Of a stretch of DNA of 64,000 nt, positions 31,428 to 43,138 are shown piece after piece. Source of the stretch: Azolla caroliniana. Taxonomy: Eukaryota > Polypodiophyta. Below the pieces are notes generated by a model. That model was not told the DNA's origin. It did no database searches and saw only the letters and a list, made by a program, of their open reading frames with translations. The stretch's first letter is position 1. Each line of letters opens with the position of its first letter. The translations under genes were made by a program, and so were the position numbers. Location: the NCBI GenBank assembly GCA_043228905.1, contig JBHGNT010000014.1:7750001-7814000 (forward strand), read 5' to 3'.

Positions 31428-33443
31428 CGTGGTGCTTGCTTGAGACCATAGAGTGGCTTCTTCAGTCGGCAGACTGCTTTCGGATGGATGCTTGATTCGA
31501 AACCAGGTGATTGCACCATGTACCCCCTGTTGTAATTCGCCTTGAAGAAAGGTATTCTTTACATCCATTTGATAGAGGTGCCACCCTTTCGCTGATGCGA
31601 GTGCAATCAAGGTCCGCACAGTCATCATCTTTGCCACCGGGGCAAAGGTCTCTTCATAGTTGACTCCATGTGTTTGTGCGTATCCTTTCGCTACGAGTCG
31701 AGCTTTGTGGCGGTTGATAGAGCCGTCGACATTATACTTCACCTTGTAAATCCATCTGTAACCGATTGCCTTCTTGTGCGGTGAGTAGGGAACGAGATCC
31801 CATGTCTCATTCTTGCATAGTGCCTGCACCTCCTCGTTCATTGCTTTGACTCATCGTGGATCCTTGGTTGCTTCCGAAAAACATTCCGGTTCTCGAACTC
31901 TCGCCACCTTCATCATAAAGTCATAGTGGTATGCCATATAAACATTGTGGCTGAATCGGGTAACCGGATTCTTCTCACGGGTGGAGCGACGAAGATTTTC
32001 GTTTTCCGTGGCAATGGCTTTCTTTATGCCAGGTGTCCTCATGATAGGTACATCGAAGCCACCAAATTCACTGTCAAGGGAGTGAGTTGTTTCGTTGCCG
32101 TCTAATTGATCGTCTTCATATTCTGGCATTTTCTCCTTACCTTTGTCCATCTTCGGACTAGGCCGAGATGTGCTTTGGTCGCTCGGGGGCTCTTGTGGGC
32201 CCACTAAGCCTTGTCGTAATCGGGCTTTCTTCGAACATATGTTCGAGTTAAACTCCATCTTCTATCTCTTGTTCAGCGGATTCCGGGTTGGCTAGACATG
32301 ATTCGGGAGGACTCAAGAGTCGGCTTGGGTTTGTACCATGATGCCGATTCGTCGGGGATGTGTACATATGCAATGGAGTCGAATATTTGAACATATGATA
32401 GATCTAACCTCTTTCCGAAAAACTTATTGTGGAGGGTAACCTCATGCACGCTCAATGTTGTACACCGGTTCATTAGGTAGATGGTTGTGTTAGAGGCTTT
32501 TGCCAAGTACGACTTTGGCATGTGCGATCTTGTTAAGCATGGCCTGTGCTACTTCGAGGATGTGCCAATTCTTTTGTTCGACTACTCCGTTCTGTTGTGG
32601 TGTAGGTCAACATGAAAACTCTCGCCAAATTCCTTCTTTTTGGAGAAAACCCGAAAATTCGTTGGAGAAGTAATATTTTCCTCCATCCAACCAAAGACAT
32701 CGTACATGACGGTTGTTTGTCTTTTCGACTTCGCTTTTGAATTTCTGAAAGTGTCTGAACACTTCGCTCTTTTGCCGCATGGGGTAGATCTAGGTGTGCC
32801 TGGAGAAATCGTCGATAAAGGCCATGTAGTATCGGCATCCGCCGAATGTAGCCATTTGAGCTGATCCCCATGCATCGGAATGAATTACGTTGACTACGCC
32901 TTTGATTACGTTCCTCTCCTTTGGAAACGGGTGTCGATGTTGCTTGCCGAATTGGCAGGCTGCACATACTCCTTCAATCTCTTTCTCTTTGAAGATCCGG
33001 AGTCCGATGAAGACTCCTTTCGATTGCATGGCCTTGAGCTTTTGGAGGTTTATGTGGCCAATCCGGTTGTGCCACAACTCTATATCGGTGTCGGTTTTGA
33101 TGCCTTTTGCAAACATTGACGATTTCATCTCGTGCGAGTCGAGAATGAACATTTGTCACTCTCTTCATCCACGAGCGATGAGTCGACCCTCTTTCTTGAT
33201 GAAGCAACCGCCTTGATTAAATCAAACTTGCATCCCTTACTCAAAATTTGGCCGACGGAGACTAAATTCTTCGTAATGGTTGGTACATGTAAGACATTCT
33301 TAATGTGAGTTTGGTTACCTTCTTTTCCAAATGGAACATTGCGGATGTGTCAAAACGGATGAGTAGTGTCGTCTCCGGTCTTGACATAGCCCGGTCCATC
33401 CGACTCTTGAAGTTCTCGGAACCATTCTTGGTGAGACGTCATA
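31428..33443 (-). pseudogene. Split copia: protease, integrase and start of RT
   Basis: The longest remaining coding piece of the element begun at 9946. Minus strand, from the right: SNHMTSHQEWFREL-like protease sequence just past the active site, then GHINLQKLK near 33070, CAACQFGKQHRHPFP near 32965, FIDDFSRHT near 32800 and the integrase core in shifting frames to 32270. A linker follows, then RT with [27 protein letters not shown] near 31740-31650 and QMDVKNTFLQGEL near 31570. Frames match the family C copy at 38198-43361. The gag and 5' LTR are lost at 33443. Confidence 0.9.
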
Positions 33444-33952
33444 TGTTTTAGATAAATGTACAAGCTCAAATTGACATGAGCTATGATTTTTTATGTTTAT
33501 AAAGTTGTATGGTGAATATTTATCTAAAGACTATAGTGAATAGCATATAATGGGTAAATATATGTGGTAGGTGAGAATTAGACACAAAATCAGTGGCTAC
33601 AAAAGTGGCGTCTAATAGGTGAGTCAAGTTGTAAGTAGCTAGCATAAACATAAGGTATAAATAGGTATAAAATGAGTTCTATACACATAGAAAAAAGGAG
33701 AACAAGAGGAATACCTAAAGTTTCATATGTAAGTGAGAAGTTCTATAGATTGTCTTTGATATACATTGTTAGTCTCTCTCTCACGGTCTCTTTTGTATCA
33801 GCTATTTTGTAAGATTCATATCTTAATGAATATATAGCCAATTCTTATGTTTAAATACTCTTTGGAAAGCTTGTTCTGTGTAGTTTCATCATATTATTGG
33901 AGTTATCAATCTGAGAGTGAAAGGTGTCTGTCCATGTATTAAACCTACAACA
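33444..33952 (+). repeat. LTR-like segment, 509 bp
   Basis: Has TGTTTTAGAT..CCTACAACA termini, a TATAAATA box at 33656-33663 and a CT-rich stretch near 33770, in the order expected of a plus-strand LTR. No primer site follows, no second copy is in the window and the flanks give no clear duplication. A solo or truncated LTR is the best guess. Confidence 0.45.
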
Positions 33953-33959
33953 GTTCACT

Positions 33960-34618
33960 ATACGCTTCTTACTGTGAATAGGAGGACAAATTCTTCACAT
34001 CATATGCATCCCTAATATCTGTCTCCCTGGACCTAGATCTTTCATTGAGAAGGTCCGGCTGTTGCATGTAGATCTCTTCTTCAAGGTCACCATGTTGGAA
34101 CGTCGTCTTGACATCTAGTTGCTCTACCTCGAGGTCCATGCTTTCCAGTACGCTCAACACCGTTCAGATGGATGTCATCTTCACTACCGGCGCAAAGATC
34201 TCATCGAAATCCACTCCTTTCTTTAGCTGGAATCCCTTCACCACAATGCACGCTTTGTACCTTGTTGGATTTCGGCGTCTCCCGGTTTCAGGTTTGTACA
34301 CCCACTTGTTCCGGAGTTCTCTCTTTCCTTTCGGTAGCTCCGTCAATTCATATGTGTGGTTCTCATGCAGGGAATCCATCTCATTCTGCATGACACTTAA
34401 CCACTTGCGGCTGTGGGTGTCTTTCTTTGCTTCTTCAAAGCTTTCCAGCTCCCCCTTGTCGGTCAACAGCACATGCTCTACAACCAGAAATCTCTGGGGG
34501 GTCCTTCTCTCTCTTAGAGGGTATCTTCTTCCTTGGTTTACATCCATCGGTTTCCCTGTCTGTTCCTCATCCGAATCTGATTCGGGGTCTTATCCGGTTC
34601 CGGTCTTATCACATACGT
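33960..34618 (-). pseudogene. Copia RT fragment, family F
   Basis: Minus strand: YPLRERRTPQRFLVVEHVLLTDKGE lead-in near 34520, then ELTELPKGKRELRNKWVYK near 34350, KGFQLKKGVDFDEIFAPVVK near 34210 and LEVEQLDVKTTFQHGDLEEEIYMQQP near 34110. A TGA lies at about 34162, then a large deletion removes most of the fingers/palm, with only a trace of the KDLGPA region near 34040. It is the 5' RT part of the element whose gag is at 36903-38080, separated from it by a gypsy insertion. The copy at 57754-58680 is its close relative. Confidence 0.87.
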
Positions 34619-35408
34619 TGTCGTAGTGTATTTCGTACACTACATGAAAAAGTAAAAATAATATAACCGATTTAATTACATATAAATAAATAAAATAAGA
34701 ATATCAAAATATTTATCACGTGCATAGGGCAAGATTCAAACCCTATACCTCCACGTAGCCAAACCTCAACCTTACCATTATGCTACCTTATCTTTAGTGT
34801 TTTACAAATTGATTTAATAACTATAAGTGCTTTATTTGTGCCTACCTTTATTAAAAGGTAAATCATGCGTTTTTAGAGTGCGTGAATATTTTATAGAAAA
34901 ACGCAAGCAACTAAAAAGTGACTCATGCACATCTAGCGTGCATGAGCACTATATTTAACAAATAAAAGCAAGGATTAGAAAACCATCACATGCACATTTA
35001 GTGTGCATGAACATATTAGAAAAACGCATGTAGCTATGCTTAGTCTCTCTCATCACTACATAAGGATGGGGAGCACAATGTAATAGGTGTGTGAAATATT
35101 TGGAAATTGGATATATTTCCGAAAACACCAACCAATTAATATAATTGTGGGATTCACGAAAATAATATAATCTATACTTGTGGGATTCACAAGTTTCTTA
35201 TATCTTTCTTTCAATCTAAATACATATTCTTATCTAAATATTGATTAATCGAATACAATACACTCGTGGGATTCACGAAATTTCTATCTCTCTTTCTAAT
35301 AATCTATTCATTACTAGCCTCATCTCATATTCTTCTTTCTCCTAGTCCAAAACCTCAGTGGTTCCCACCCGACTCACGCAACGATCCGGCGCCGAAAGGC
35401 ATAAAACA
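34619..35408 (+). repeat. 5' LTR of second gypsy element (putative)
   Basis: Starts TGTCGTAGTG and ends AAAACA, followed after GT by TGGTGAACCCGACGTG (35411-35426), which is in the right place for a primer site. It contains an antisense tRNA-like module near the start, three short palindromes (34865-35030) and three GTGGGATTCAC copies. The 3' LTR is missing, so both ends are inferred from TG..CA and position. Confidence 0.6.
34730..34790 (-). other. tRNA-like module in LTR
   Basis: The minus strand has an A-box-like TAGCATAATGG (34775-34785) followed by a B-box-like GGTTTGAATCT (34732-34742). There is no acceptor stem. Position and orientation match the module at 55391-55446. Confidence 0.5.
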
Positions 35409-35444
35409 GTTGGTGAACCCGACGTGAAGGCGGGTGGCAAGGAG

Positions 35445-36902
35445 ATGGAGAATCAACAAGAGGCGATGAGCATGATGATGATGATGGTTGAGCGGATGCA
35501 ACAAGAACAACGCACGATGACAGAGATGAAGGCGGCAGTAGAGCGGCTTGTGCGACGAAATGGGGAATTCAATGGAAATGATGTGTCACGCTATCTACGT
35601 GACTACAAAGGGGAGATGATGCGATGTGGGATACCGGAAGGATTGCAAGTGATATCCTTCAGTCGGGTAGCCACGGATGAGTTACAAGAAAGAATCTACA
35701 AGATACGGCAACAAAACCCAACATGGGGGTCCTTTGAAGGAGCTTTACGAGAGGCATATGATTACGATAGACCGAAGGGACGAGATTGGCGAGAGTTCGA
35801 TGAATGGGTGGCATCGGAGAAGACCCACCAAAGTGCAACACAAGCATTCCTAGAGTTCGAGCATTGTTTTGCTCAAATCTCAGAGCGGGAACAATGATTG
35901 TTGGGGGAGGATAAAGTCCTAATGTTCGTAAAATCGATCGATCGAAAAGAATGGATGGACATCGGGATCGAACTCGAAGACGATGAAGGTACGAATGGTC
36001 TTACTGAAGATTGGGCCGAAGTCCAAAGGGTATGCCGGAGACATGATGAGAGGAAGATGAGAATCTTGTCAACGACATGGCCGATGAAGGATGGTCGATT
36101 GAAGACAAACGATGGAGCCAATATGAAGGCTGAAATACAACATGATGGTGCGACGGAAGAGGGTGTAAAACAAGCTACCCTCTTGTCTTGCGAAAGAACA
36201 ACGACGAAGGATAAGGCCGATAACCCAAGTGTAGAAGAAGATTTCAGAATACAAGTGTCCGAAACATCGGGTGAAAAAGGGGTAAGCATAATTGATGTAG
36301 TGAAAGAGAGCAAGGAGGACTTGATTGAGGAGGTCACCACGAAAGATGACATCGAATCGAAGGTGGCTATGGACGAATCAACGACGGATGGCCATATCGA
36401 GACTTCCCCACCACTGATTCCAGAGACTCCGGCGGTTGCGTTCGAAAGGCAACGTGAGACCGAAGCAACGGAAGGTGGCGGAGAGAAAACAAAGGTCGAA
36501 GCCGATGCGTATGACGGAGAGATAGCCGAGAATATGGCTATGGGTGAAATAACGGAGGATGATAATACCGAGGATTCCTACCCACTAATTCTAGAGACTT
36601 CGGCGGTTGTGTCCGAGAACAAACGTGAGACCGGAGAGACGGGAGGTGGCAGCAAGAAAGGTAAAGTCGGAAGCCGGTTCGGATGGAAGGTGATTCAGAC
36701 GGGATTCCGATTCGAAAGAAAGCCGAACCGGGTAAAAGAGGATTCGACCGAAAGTCGACCCGAAAGAAAGCCGAACCGAAAGGAAGATAATTCAGCCGAA
36801 AGACGACACAAACGAAAGCCGAACCGGGCGAATGAGGATTCGGCTGAAAGACGACCCGAAAGAAAGCCGACCCGAAAAGGGGTCGACTCGGGCAACGATG
36901 AA
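35445..36902 (+). pseudogene. Second gypsy gag, with basic tandem repeats
   Basis: The ATG at 35445 starts a single frame to 36902, broken only by a TGA at 35895. The N-terminus is Met/Glu-rich and helical. The central part (VSRYLRDYKGEMMRCGIPEG, then QATQAFLEFEHCF-like sequence) reads like a gypsy capsid. The downstream half is acidic. Near the end (36711-36893) a basic E-R-K-P-N-R module of 15-17 residues repeats four times. No zinc knuckle, protease or RT follows, because the sequence switches abruptly to minus-strand copia at 36903. A Gag role is inferred from pattern and position. Confidence 0.75.
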
Positions 36903-38080
36903 GCTCCCTTTGCAAAACTTCATGAATCCGTTCTGGATCGTACCTATGTAGCCTTCATCATCCAGCCGACCAACTGATATCAAGTTCAATTGAACCTCCG
37001 GAACGTGGCAGACATCCGTCAACAACAACTTGCACCTGGTTGACGTCGTCAACCACATGTCTCCATTGTCAATAATTCGGCATGCAACTTCATTTCCCAT
37101 CGGCACAGAACCATGATCTTCGGCTCTATACAATGAGAAGCATTTCCGGTCAAGGGTCAGTTGGAACGACGCTCCAGAGTCGACCACCCATGTTCTCTCG
37201 TCGCTGACAAGATGCAGCTCACTCTCCTTGGTGATTAGCAACAATTCTTCCTCACTTGTCACAATCGTCAGCGTTTCTCTCCTTTCCGAAATCTTCTTCG
37301 GTTCCGGAATGTTGGTTCCCCCCTTGGTTTTCCGGGATCGTCGGCAGTTCTTCTGGAAGTGCCCCGACTTTCTACAATAAAAGTCCCCCTTGACTTCGAC
37401 CTTGTCCCCGATTTCTCCCGGTTTTGAGGACTCTGAATATAGCCCTTTCCCCGGTTATGGTCATCTTCCATGACCAAGGCTTTTGGATCGGTTCCAGACT
37501 CCCGGTCCTTCCGGCAAGCTTCTTCATCCAACAAGCTTGATTTTACCCTTGCCAGGGACAAGTGTTTTCTTTCTGGACCGGCATTGCCCAAGGTGACAAC
37601 TAGCGTCTCCCAACTATTAGGGAGGGAACTGAGCAAGAGCAACGCAAGTACCTCGTCAACTAGAGGTACTTCCAGCGAGGTTTTTTTATTTATGAGCCCC
37701 TGAAATGCATTCATGTGTTTCGCCATGCTGGATCTGCCTTGGTACTAGAGTCTCACTAACTTCCGAAATACCAAAACCCTATTTACGACGTTTTTACTCT
37801 CCATCATGGCGACGATTTTCTCCCAGAGCACATGAGCCTTTCTCTCTTCATTGAAGTTGTTGTACAAGCTCATGTCGATGAAGCACCGGATGTATGCCAT
37901 TGTCTTTATATGCATCACCTCCCACGTCGTGGCATCGATCTTGTTCGGTTTTTGGTCCTGGAACTGTACCGACAGCTAGAGATATTTTACCATGAGCATG
38001 TCCCTCATCTTCGACTTCCACACTAGGTAGTTGGAGCCGGTGAGCTTGAACATGCTTCTGAATGACTCTTCCATTTTTCT
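36903..38080 (-). pseudogene. Copia gag and protease, family F
   Basis: Minus strand, from the right: FKLTGSNY-like gag start near 38050, MAYIRCFIDMSLYNNFNEE-like sequence near 37880, MNAFQGLINK near 37715, the RVKSSLLDEEACRKDRESG block near 37540, a knuckle degraded near 37375, and the protease WVVDSGASFQLT near 37180. The frame ends in LNLISVGRLDDEGY at 36950. Several frameshifts. The intact-looking copy at 59508-60932 was used to read it. The rest of pol lies at 33960-34618, with the integrase region missing. Confidence 0.87.
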
Positions 38081-38105
38081 TTCTTAGTTTGAAGTTTACA
38101 ACTTC

Positions 38106-38197
38106 GCTCTAATACCAGTTTGAGCGGAATAATGTTTGGCCAATAGAAGAAAGCAACAAATAGAAATGAGATTATTGCACTTACATAGTATGAGATG
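38106..38197 (-). repeat. Primer site and LTR stub of family F copia
   Basis: The minus strand at 38106-38117 reads TGGTATTAGAGC, a one-base variant of the tRNA-Met site. The adjoining LTR (from 38121) is cut after about 77 bp by the copia inserted at 38198. Confidence 0.75.
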
Positions 38198-38642
38198 CGT
38201 TGAGAGTCAAGCTCAACATAGTGCAACGTGTCAACACACCTTTTGAGAATCCATGATTACTCAAAGGTCAAGAGTCACATCACTACTCTCTACACATTAA
38301 CTATGTGTCATAGAATCATATTCTATGACCCATAACTAATGAGTTACGTATTCCCCATGACAATGAGTCTTCACATTCCCCAAGAGAGAGAGTCGTTGTA
38401 AGTTAATGAAGAGAGAGGGTGACTCTATATAAAGCACCCTCCTCATACTTCCTACTAAGTCGGTTGTGACTCCTTATTATGCTACATTTTGTAATTCTTA
38501 TTCTACTTGTGAAAACACCTTCTTCTTGAGTATTCCTTTTTCTATCTATCTTGTGTTCTCTCATCTCTCCTCTAATTCCTCTCACACATACACATAACAC
38601 ACATCTCTTCCTCTACACAAGAATCATACCTGATTCTTTACA
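38198..38642 (+). repeat. 5' LTR of copia 38198-43361
   Basis: Starts CGTTGAGAGTC (TG expected from the 3' copy) and ends TTCTTTACA. TATA-like CTATATAAAG near 38426. A hairpin at 38302-38334 has one mismatch compared with 10267-10299. Confidence 0.9.
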
Positions 38643-38654
38643 TGGTATCAGAGC
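38643..38654 (+). promoter_or_regulatory. Primer-binding site of copia 38198-43361
   Basis: TGGTATCAGAGC directly after the 5' LTR, matching initiator tRNA-Met. Confidence 0.95.
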
Positions 38655-38809
38655 GATTTGGTAGCTCGATCTAGCCCACTCGCCTCTTCGTGATCGTGTG
38701 TTGTGCTCTATGCCGACGTTCAAGAAGAACTGGCTCATCGCTATCGTAGTACCACTACATAGCTCGTGTTCGAGAGAGAAGGAAAAGAAGAAAGGAAGCT
38801 TAATCGACA

Positions 38810-39738
38810 ATGAATACTCAAATGGGGAGCGTTGTCCCTAGCGAGAAGTTGGACCGAAACAACTTCGCATGTTGGGAGTACAAGATGCACCAATACCTTG
38901 TCGGCTAAGGCTATTGGGGTTACATCAAGGGAGCACAAGAAAACTGACCCGACTCGAAAGACGCCGACTATGCAACGTGGGAGCAAACGGCAAGCCGAGG
39001 GAGACATGTGTTCACAACCACATGCTTGGGTACATTCGAGACGCTGAGACGCCGAAGGAAGCGTGGGAGAATCTACGAAAGATTTTCAGCACCAACACAA
39101 CCCCGAGAAAGCTTTAACTCCACCAAGAGTTGAACAACATCCAACAAAGGGATATGTCCATCACAACCTACACCTTGAAGATCAAGGAGCTCTATGACTC
39201 ACTCGGCTCGATAAGCGTCAATGTGGATGATGATGAGATGGTGCAAATATGCCTGAACGGCCTTGCACCACAGTTCGGCGCGATGAGGACCGTCGTACTA
39301 GAATGAGAGAATACACCCTCCTTCTTTGACCTTCAATCCATGTTGTTGGTCGAAGAAAACCATGTTCAAACAAGGAGAAACACCTCGAAAGGCCACATGC
39401 TCTACACGCATTCGGATGGAGGAAGAGGACGCGGTCGTGCAAGAAGAGGCCAATTTGGCCAAGGAATAGGTGGACAAGGCCCGACTTACGAAAACAACTC
39501 ACAATTTTGGCATTATGACGGAAGCCATCGAGGAACCTTCGGAAGAAGAAGGAGCTTCCATTCCGGTCCGAGCCGACAAAACTTGGTCGAATATGGATAT
39601 TGCGGAAAAATCAGTCACCACGAAGAAGAATGTTGTAAGAAGATACGCGAGTTGACTTCCACTAGCCGACAACTCACCAACTATGCCACCAACTCCGAGT
39701 ACGACGATTACGGTGGATTATTCGTAATGAGGACATAA
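38810..39738 (+). pseudogene. Copia gag
   Basis: The ATG at 38810 opens MNTQMGSVVPSEKLDRNNF and the WEYKMHQYL block. TAA at about 38905 and frameshifts near 38940-39020 follow. The frame resumes with YIRDAETPKEAWENLRKIF near 39050, SVNVDDDEMVQICLNGL near 39225 and SFFDLQSMLLVEENH near 39330. A Gly/Arg-rich stretch follows, and a knuckle reads GYCGKISHHEEEC (39596-39630) with the first Cys changed to Tyr. A TAA at 39115 stands where a related copy has Gln. Confidence 0.9.
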
Positions 39739-39754
39739 AGCGAATTCTATGTTA

Positions 39755-41100
39755 GCCTCTACTTCTACTAGTGCCTCCGGTCCAGAAGACGTATGGTTCA
39801 TCGATTCTGGTGCCTCGAACCATATGACGTCGTATCAAGAATGGTTCCGAGAACTTTGAGAGCCGGACCAACCCGGCTATGTCGAAACCGGACACAACAC
39901 TACGCATCCGATTCGGCACATCGGCAATGTTCCGATTGGAAAAGAAGGTAAAAAAACTTACCTTCAAAATAGCTTACATGTACCAACTATCACGAAGAAT
40001 TTGGTCTCCGTCGGCCAAATTGTAGAGCAAGGAATGCAAGTTCGATTTAATCAAGGTGGTTGCTTCATCGAAAAAGAAGGCCGACTCATCGCACATGGAT
40101 AGAGAGATGGACAAATGTTCATTCTCGACTCATAGGAGATGAAATCGGCCATGTTAGCAAAAGGCACGAAAGCCGAGTCCGACATAGAGTTATGGCACAA
40201 GCGGATTGGCCATATCAACCTTCAAAAGCTCAAGGTGATACAATTGAAAGGAGTCGTCATCAGACTCCCGACCTTCAAAGAGAGAGAGATTGAAGGCATA
40301 TGTGCGGCTTGCCAATTCGGCAAGCAACATTGGCATCCATTTCCGAAGGAGAGGAATGTAAGCAAAGGCGTACTTGACGTAATTCATTCCGATGTATGGG
40401 GACCGGCTTAAACGATGACATTCGGCGGATGCCGATACTACGTGACCTTTATTGACGACTTCTCTAGGCACACTTGGATCTACCCGATGTGGCAAAAGAG
40501 TGAAGTGTTTGGACACTTCTAAAAATTCAAGAGTGGAGTTGAAAAAGCTACGAGTTGACACGTACGATGCCTTCGATCGGATGGAGGCAAGGAATATTTC
40601 TCGGATGAGTTTACGATGTATCTAGGGAAAGAAGGAATTCGGCGAGAGTTTTCGTGTCGACATACGCCACACAACAAAACGGAGTGGCTGAACAAAAGAA
40701 TCGACACATCCTCGAAATAGCACAGGCCATGATGAACGAAAAGCACCTGCCGAAGTCATACTGGGCAGAAGCGGCTAACATGGCCGTATACCTCATGAAT
40801 TGGTGTACGACATCGGGTGTGCACAAACTTACTCCGCACGAGAAGTTTTTCAGAAAGAAACCGGACCTATCGCATGTTCAGATATTCGGCTCCATTGCGT
40901 ACGTGCACATCCCCGACGAAAAACAACAAAAGCTCGACCCGAAGTCGGAGAAATGTATGCTTATAGGATACTCATTGGAGCAAATGGGGTACAAGTGCTA
41001 TAACCCCTCAACTCGGAAAGTTTGCGTAAGTCGAGACGTCGTGTTTGACGAGTCCTCATCCTGGTACATACTAGAGACAATTTTGACTCTGCTCGACCCA
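39755..41100 (+). pseudogene. Copia protease and integrase
   Basis: Protease FIDSGASNHMTSYQEW at 39797-39844. The integrase zinc domain has ELWHKRIGHINLQKLK near 40190 and ICAACQFGKQHWHPFP near 40300. The core shows DVIHSDVWGPA near 40378, FIDDFSRHTWIYP near 40450, LRSDGGKEYFSDE near 40570 and QNGVAEQKNRHILEIAQ near 40675. The core tail with FGSIAYVHIPDEKQQKL is at 40890. Stops near 39858, 40100, 40132, 40410 and 40520, some in positions filled by Gln or His in relatives. Confidence 0.92.
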
Positions 41101-43000
41101 AAATCCGCCGAACAAGTGATAGAAGATGAAGATCACCTTACGCGCATGTTCGAAGAAAATCCGATCACGACCCGACTGAGTGGACCACGAGAGCCTCCAA
41201 GCGATCAAACCACATCTCAACCGAGTCCGAAGCTAGACAAAGGGAAGGCCAAAATGCCCGAGTATGAAGACGATCATTTCGACGGCATCGAATCGACTCA
41301 CTCCTTTGATAATGAGTTTAAAGGCCTTGACATCCGGACAAATGGAGTGAAGAAAGCCTTAGAATCCACAAATGAGAAGCTTCTCCGATCCACCCATGAA
41401 AAGAATCTCGTAAGCCGATTCGGCTACGATGAGTACATGGCGTACCATTACGCATTTATGATGAAGATGGCAACAGTACGGGAGCTGGAAACCTCTTCCG
41501 AAGCCGCGAAGGACCCGCGATGGATCGAAGCAATGAACGAGGAGATGCGTGCATTGCACAAGAACGAGACATGGGATCTCGTTCCCCACTCACCGCACAA
41601 GAAGGAAATTGGCTGCAGATGGGTCTACAACATGAAGTATAATGGCCACGGCTCCGTCAACTGCTACAAAGCTCAACTCGTAGCAAAAGGATATGCACAA
41701 AAACATGGAGTCGACTATGAAGAGACCTTTGCCCCGGTGGCAAAGATGACGACGGTGCGGATCGTAATTGCACTCGCAGCGGCGAAAGGGTGACACCTCC
41801 ACCAGATGGACATCAAGAACACTTTCCTCCAAGAAGAATTAGAAGAGGAGGTGTACATGGTACAACCTCCCGGCTTCAAATCGCGCATTCATCCGAAAAC
41901 CGTGTGCCGACTCAAGAAGTCACTCTACGGCCACAAGCAAGCACCGTGTGCTTGGCATTCGAAGATTACGCAATATCTTCATCAAATCGGCTTTCGAATG
42001 TTGAAATCTGACAACTCCCTCTAAGTACGACACGACTCTAGAAGCTTAATTGTCATGATCCTATACGTGGATGATCTGGTCATTGGAGGTGAAAGTCTAG
42101 TAGACATCAACAAGGTCAAGTCCCTCCTCTTCGGAAAATTCGAGATGACGGACATGAAGGAGCTCCATTACTTCCTTGGCATCGAAGTAATTTGGATTCC
42201 AACCGACATTATGATCTCTCAATGGCACTACATCCTCAACTTGTTATACAAGTTCGGGATGACTGAGTGCAAATTGATCGATACACCTCTCGATCGAAAC
42301 CTCGAACTAGATGCTAATTCCGGCACAGTCGAGTGCGAGCCGACCCAATATCGTCAACTGATCAGGAGCCTCATCTATCTCACAATCACTCAACCCAACC
42401 TTAGCTATCCAGTCGGACTCCTTAGCCAATTCATGCAAACTCCGCGAGATATCCATTTCGATTGTGCTAAGCGAGTATTATGATATGTGAGCGGCACAAT
42501 GGATTATGACGTTCTCTACACATCGGCCACACCAATACGACTCGAAGGGTACACAGATCGACGATCGACAATCGACCTCCAGATTTGTCTTCTCGCTCGA
42601 TAGCAGAGCAATATCTTGGAGTAGTAAGAAGAAGCCTACCATCGCACTTTTGAGTATGGAGGCTGAATACAGGGGCGCAACCATAGCTGCATGTGAAGCT
42701 GTATGGCTCAAGAGGATTTTGAAGGATCTGGGCGTTCCCATCAAGGATCTGACTCCCATTTACTGCGACAACATGAGTAGTATATATCTAGCTCGGAACC
42801 CGGTGTTCCACACACGCACAAAGCATATCAAAGTGCACTACCACTTCATTCGAGAGCGTGTTCGGGCCGGAGATGTCAATCTTCTACACATCAACATGAA
42901 TCTTCAGATAGCCGACATTTCACCAAGGCCCTAGGAGCCGACAAGCTTCAACAATTCATGTCAGACCTCGGATTGACAATCCCTAACTTGCCAAGCTTGA
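41101..43000 (+). pseudogene. Copia RT and RNase H
   Basis: After an acidic linker the RT has EYMAYHYAFMMKMATV near 41430, CRWVYNMKYNGHGSVNCYKAQ near 41620, [20 protein letters not shown] near 41705, QMDIKNTFLQEEL near 41800 and YVDD at 42064-42075. A TGA at about 41791 and TAA at 42022 break it. RNase H shows MEAEYRGATIAACEAVWLKRILKDLG near 42655, YCDNMSSIYLARNP near 42762 and HTRTKHIKVHYHFIRERV near 42812. The final ~60 codons end in a tail with a duplicated SEP[GD]TSRS motif. Confidence 0.92.
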
Positions 43001-43130
43001 GGGGGAGTACAAGCAAGAACCATATACCGTCCGAACCGGGTACGAGCCGAAGCGAACAACGGAGATCGTCCGAACCGGATACCAGCCGAAGCAGACATCA
43101 ATCAAAAGGAACCGACCCGAGTTGAGCTTG

Positions 43131-43138
43131 AGGGGGCG
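43131..43138 (+). other. Polypurine tract of copia 38198-43361
   Basis: AGGGGGCG immediately before the 3' LTR. A second, similar run lies at 43002-43012 inside the coding tail. Confidence 0.85.

Noticed and set aside
43002-43012. A second polypurine tract (GAGGGGGAG) before the 3' LTR at 43139 as the true LTR border.
   Set aside because: The sequence after it does not match the 5' LTR start; the LTR match begins at 43139. It may be a central or relic tract.
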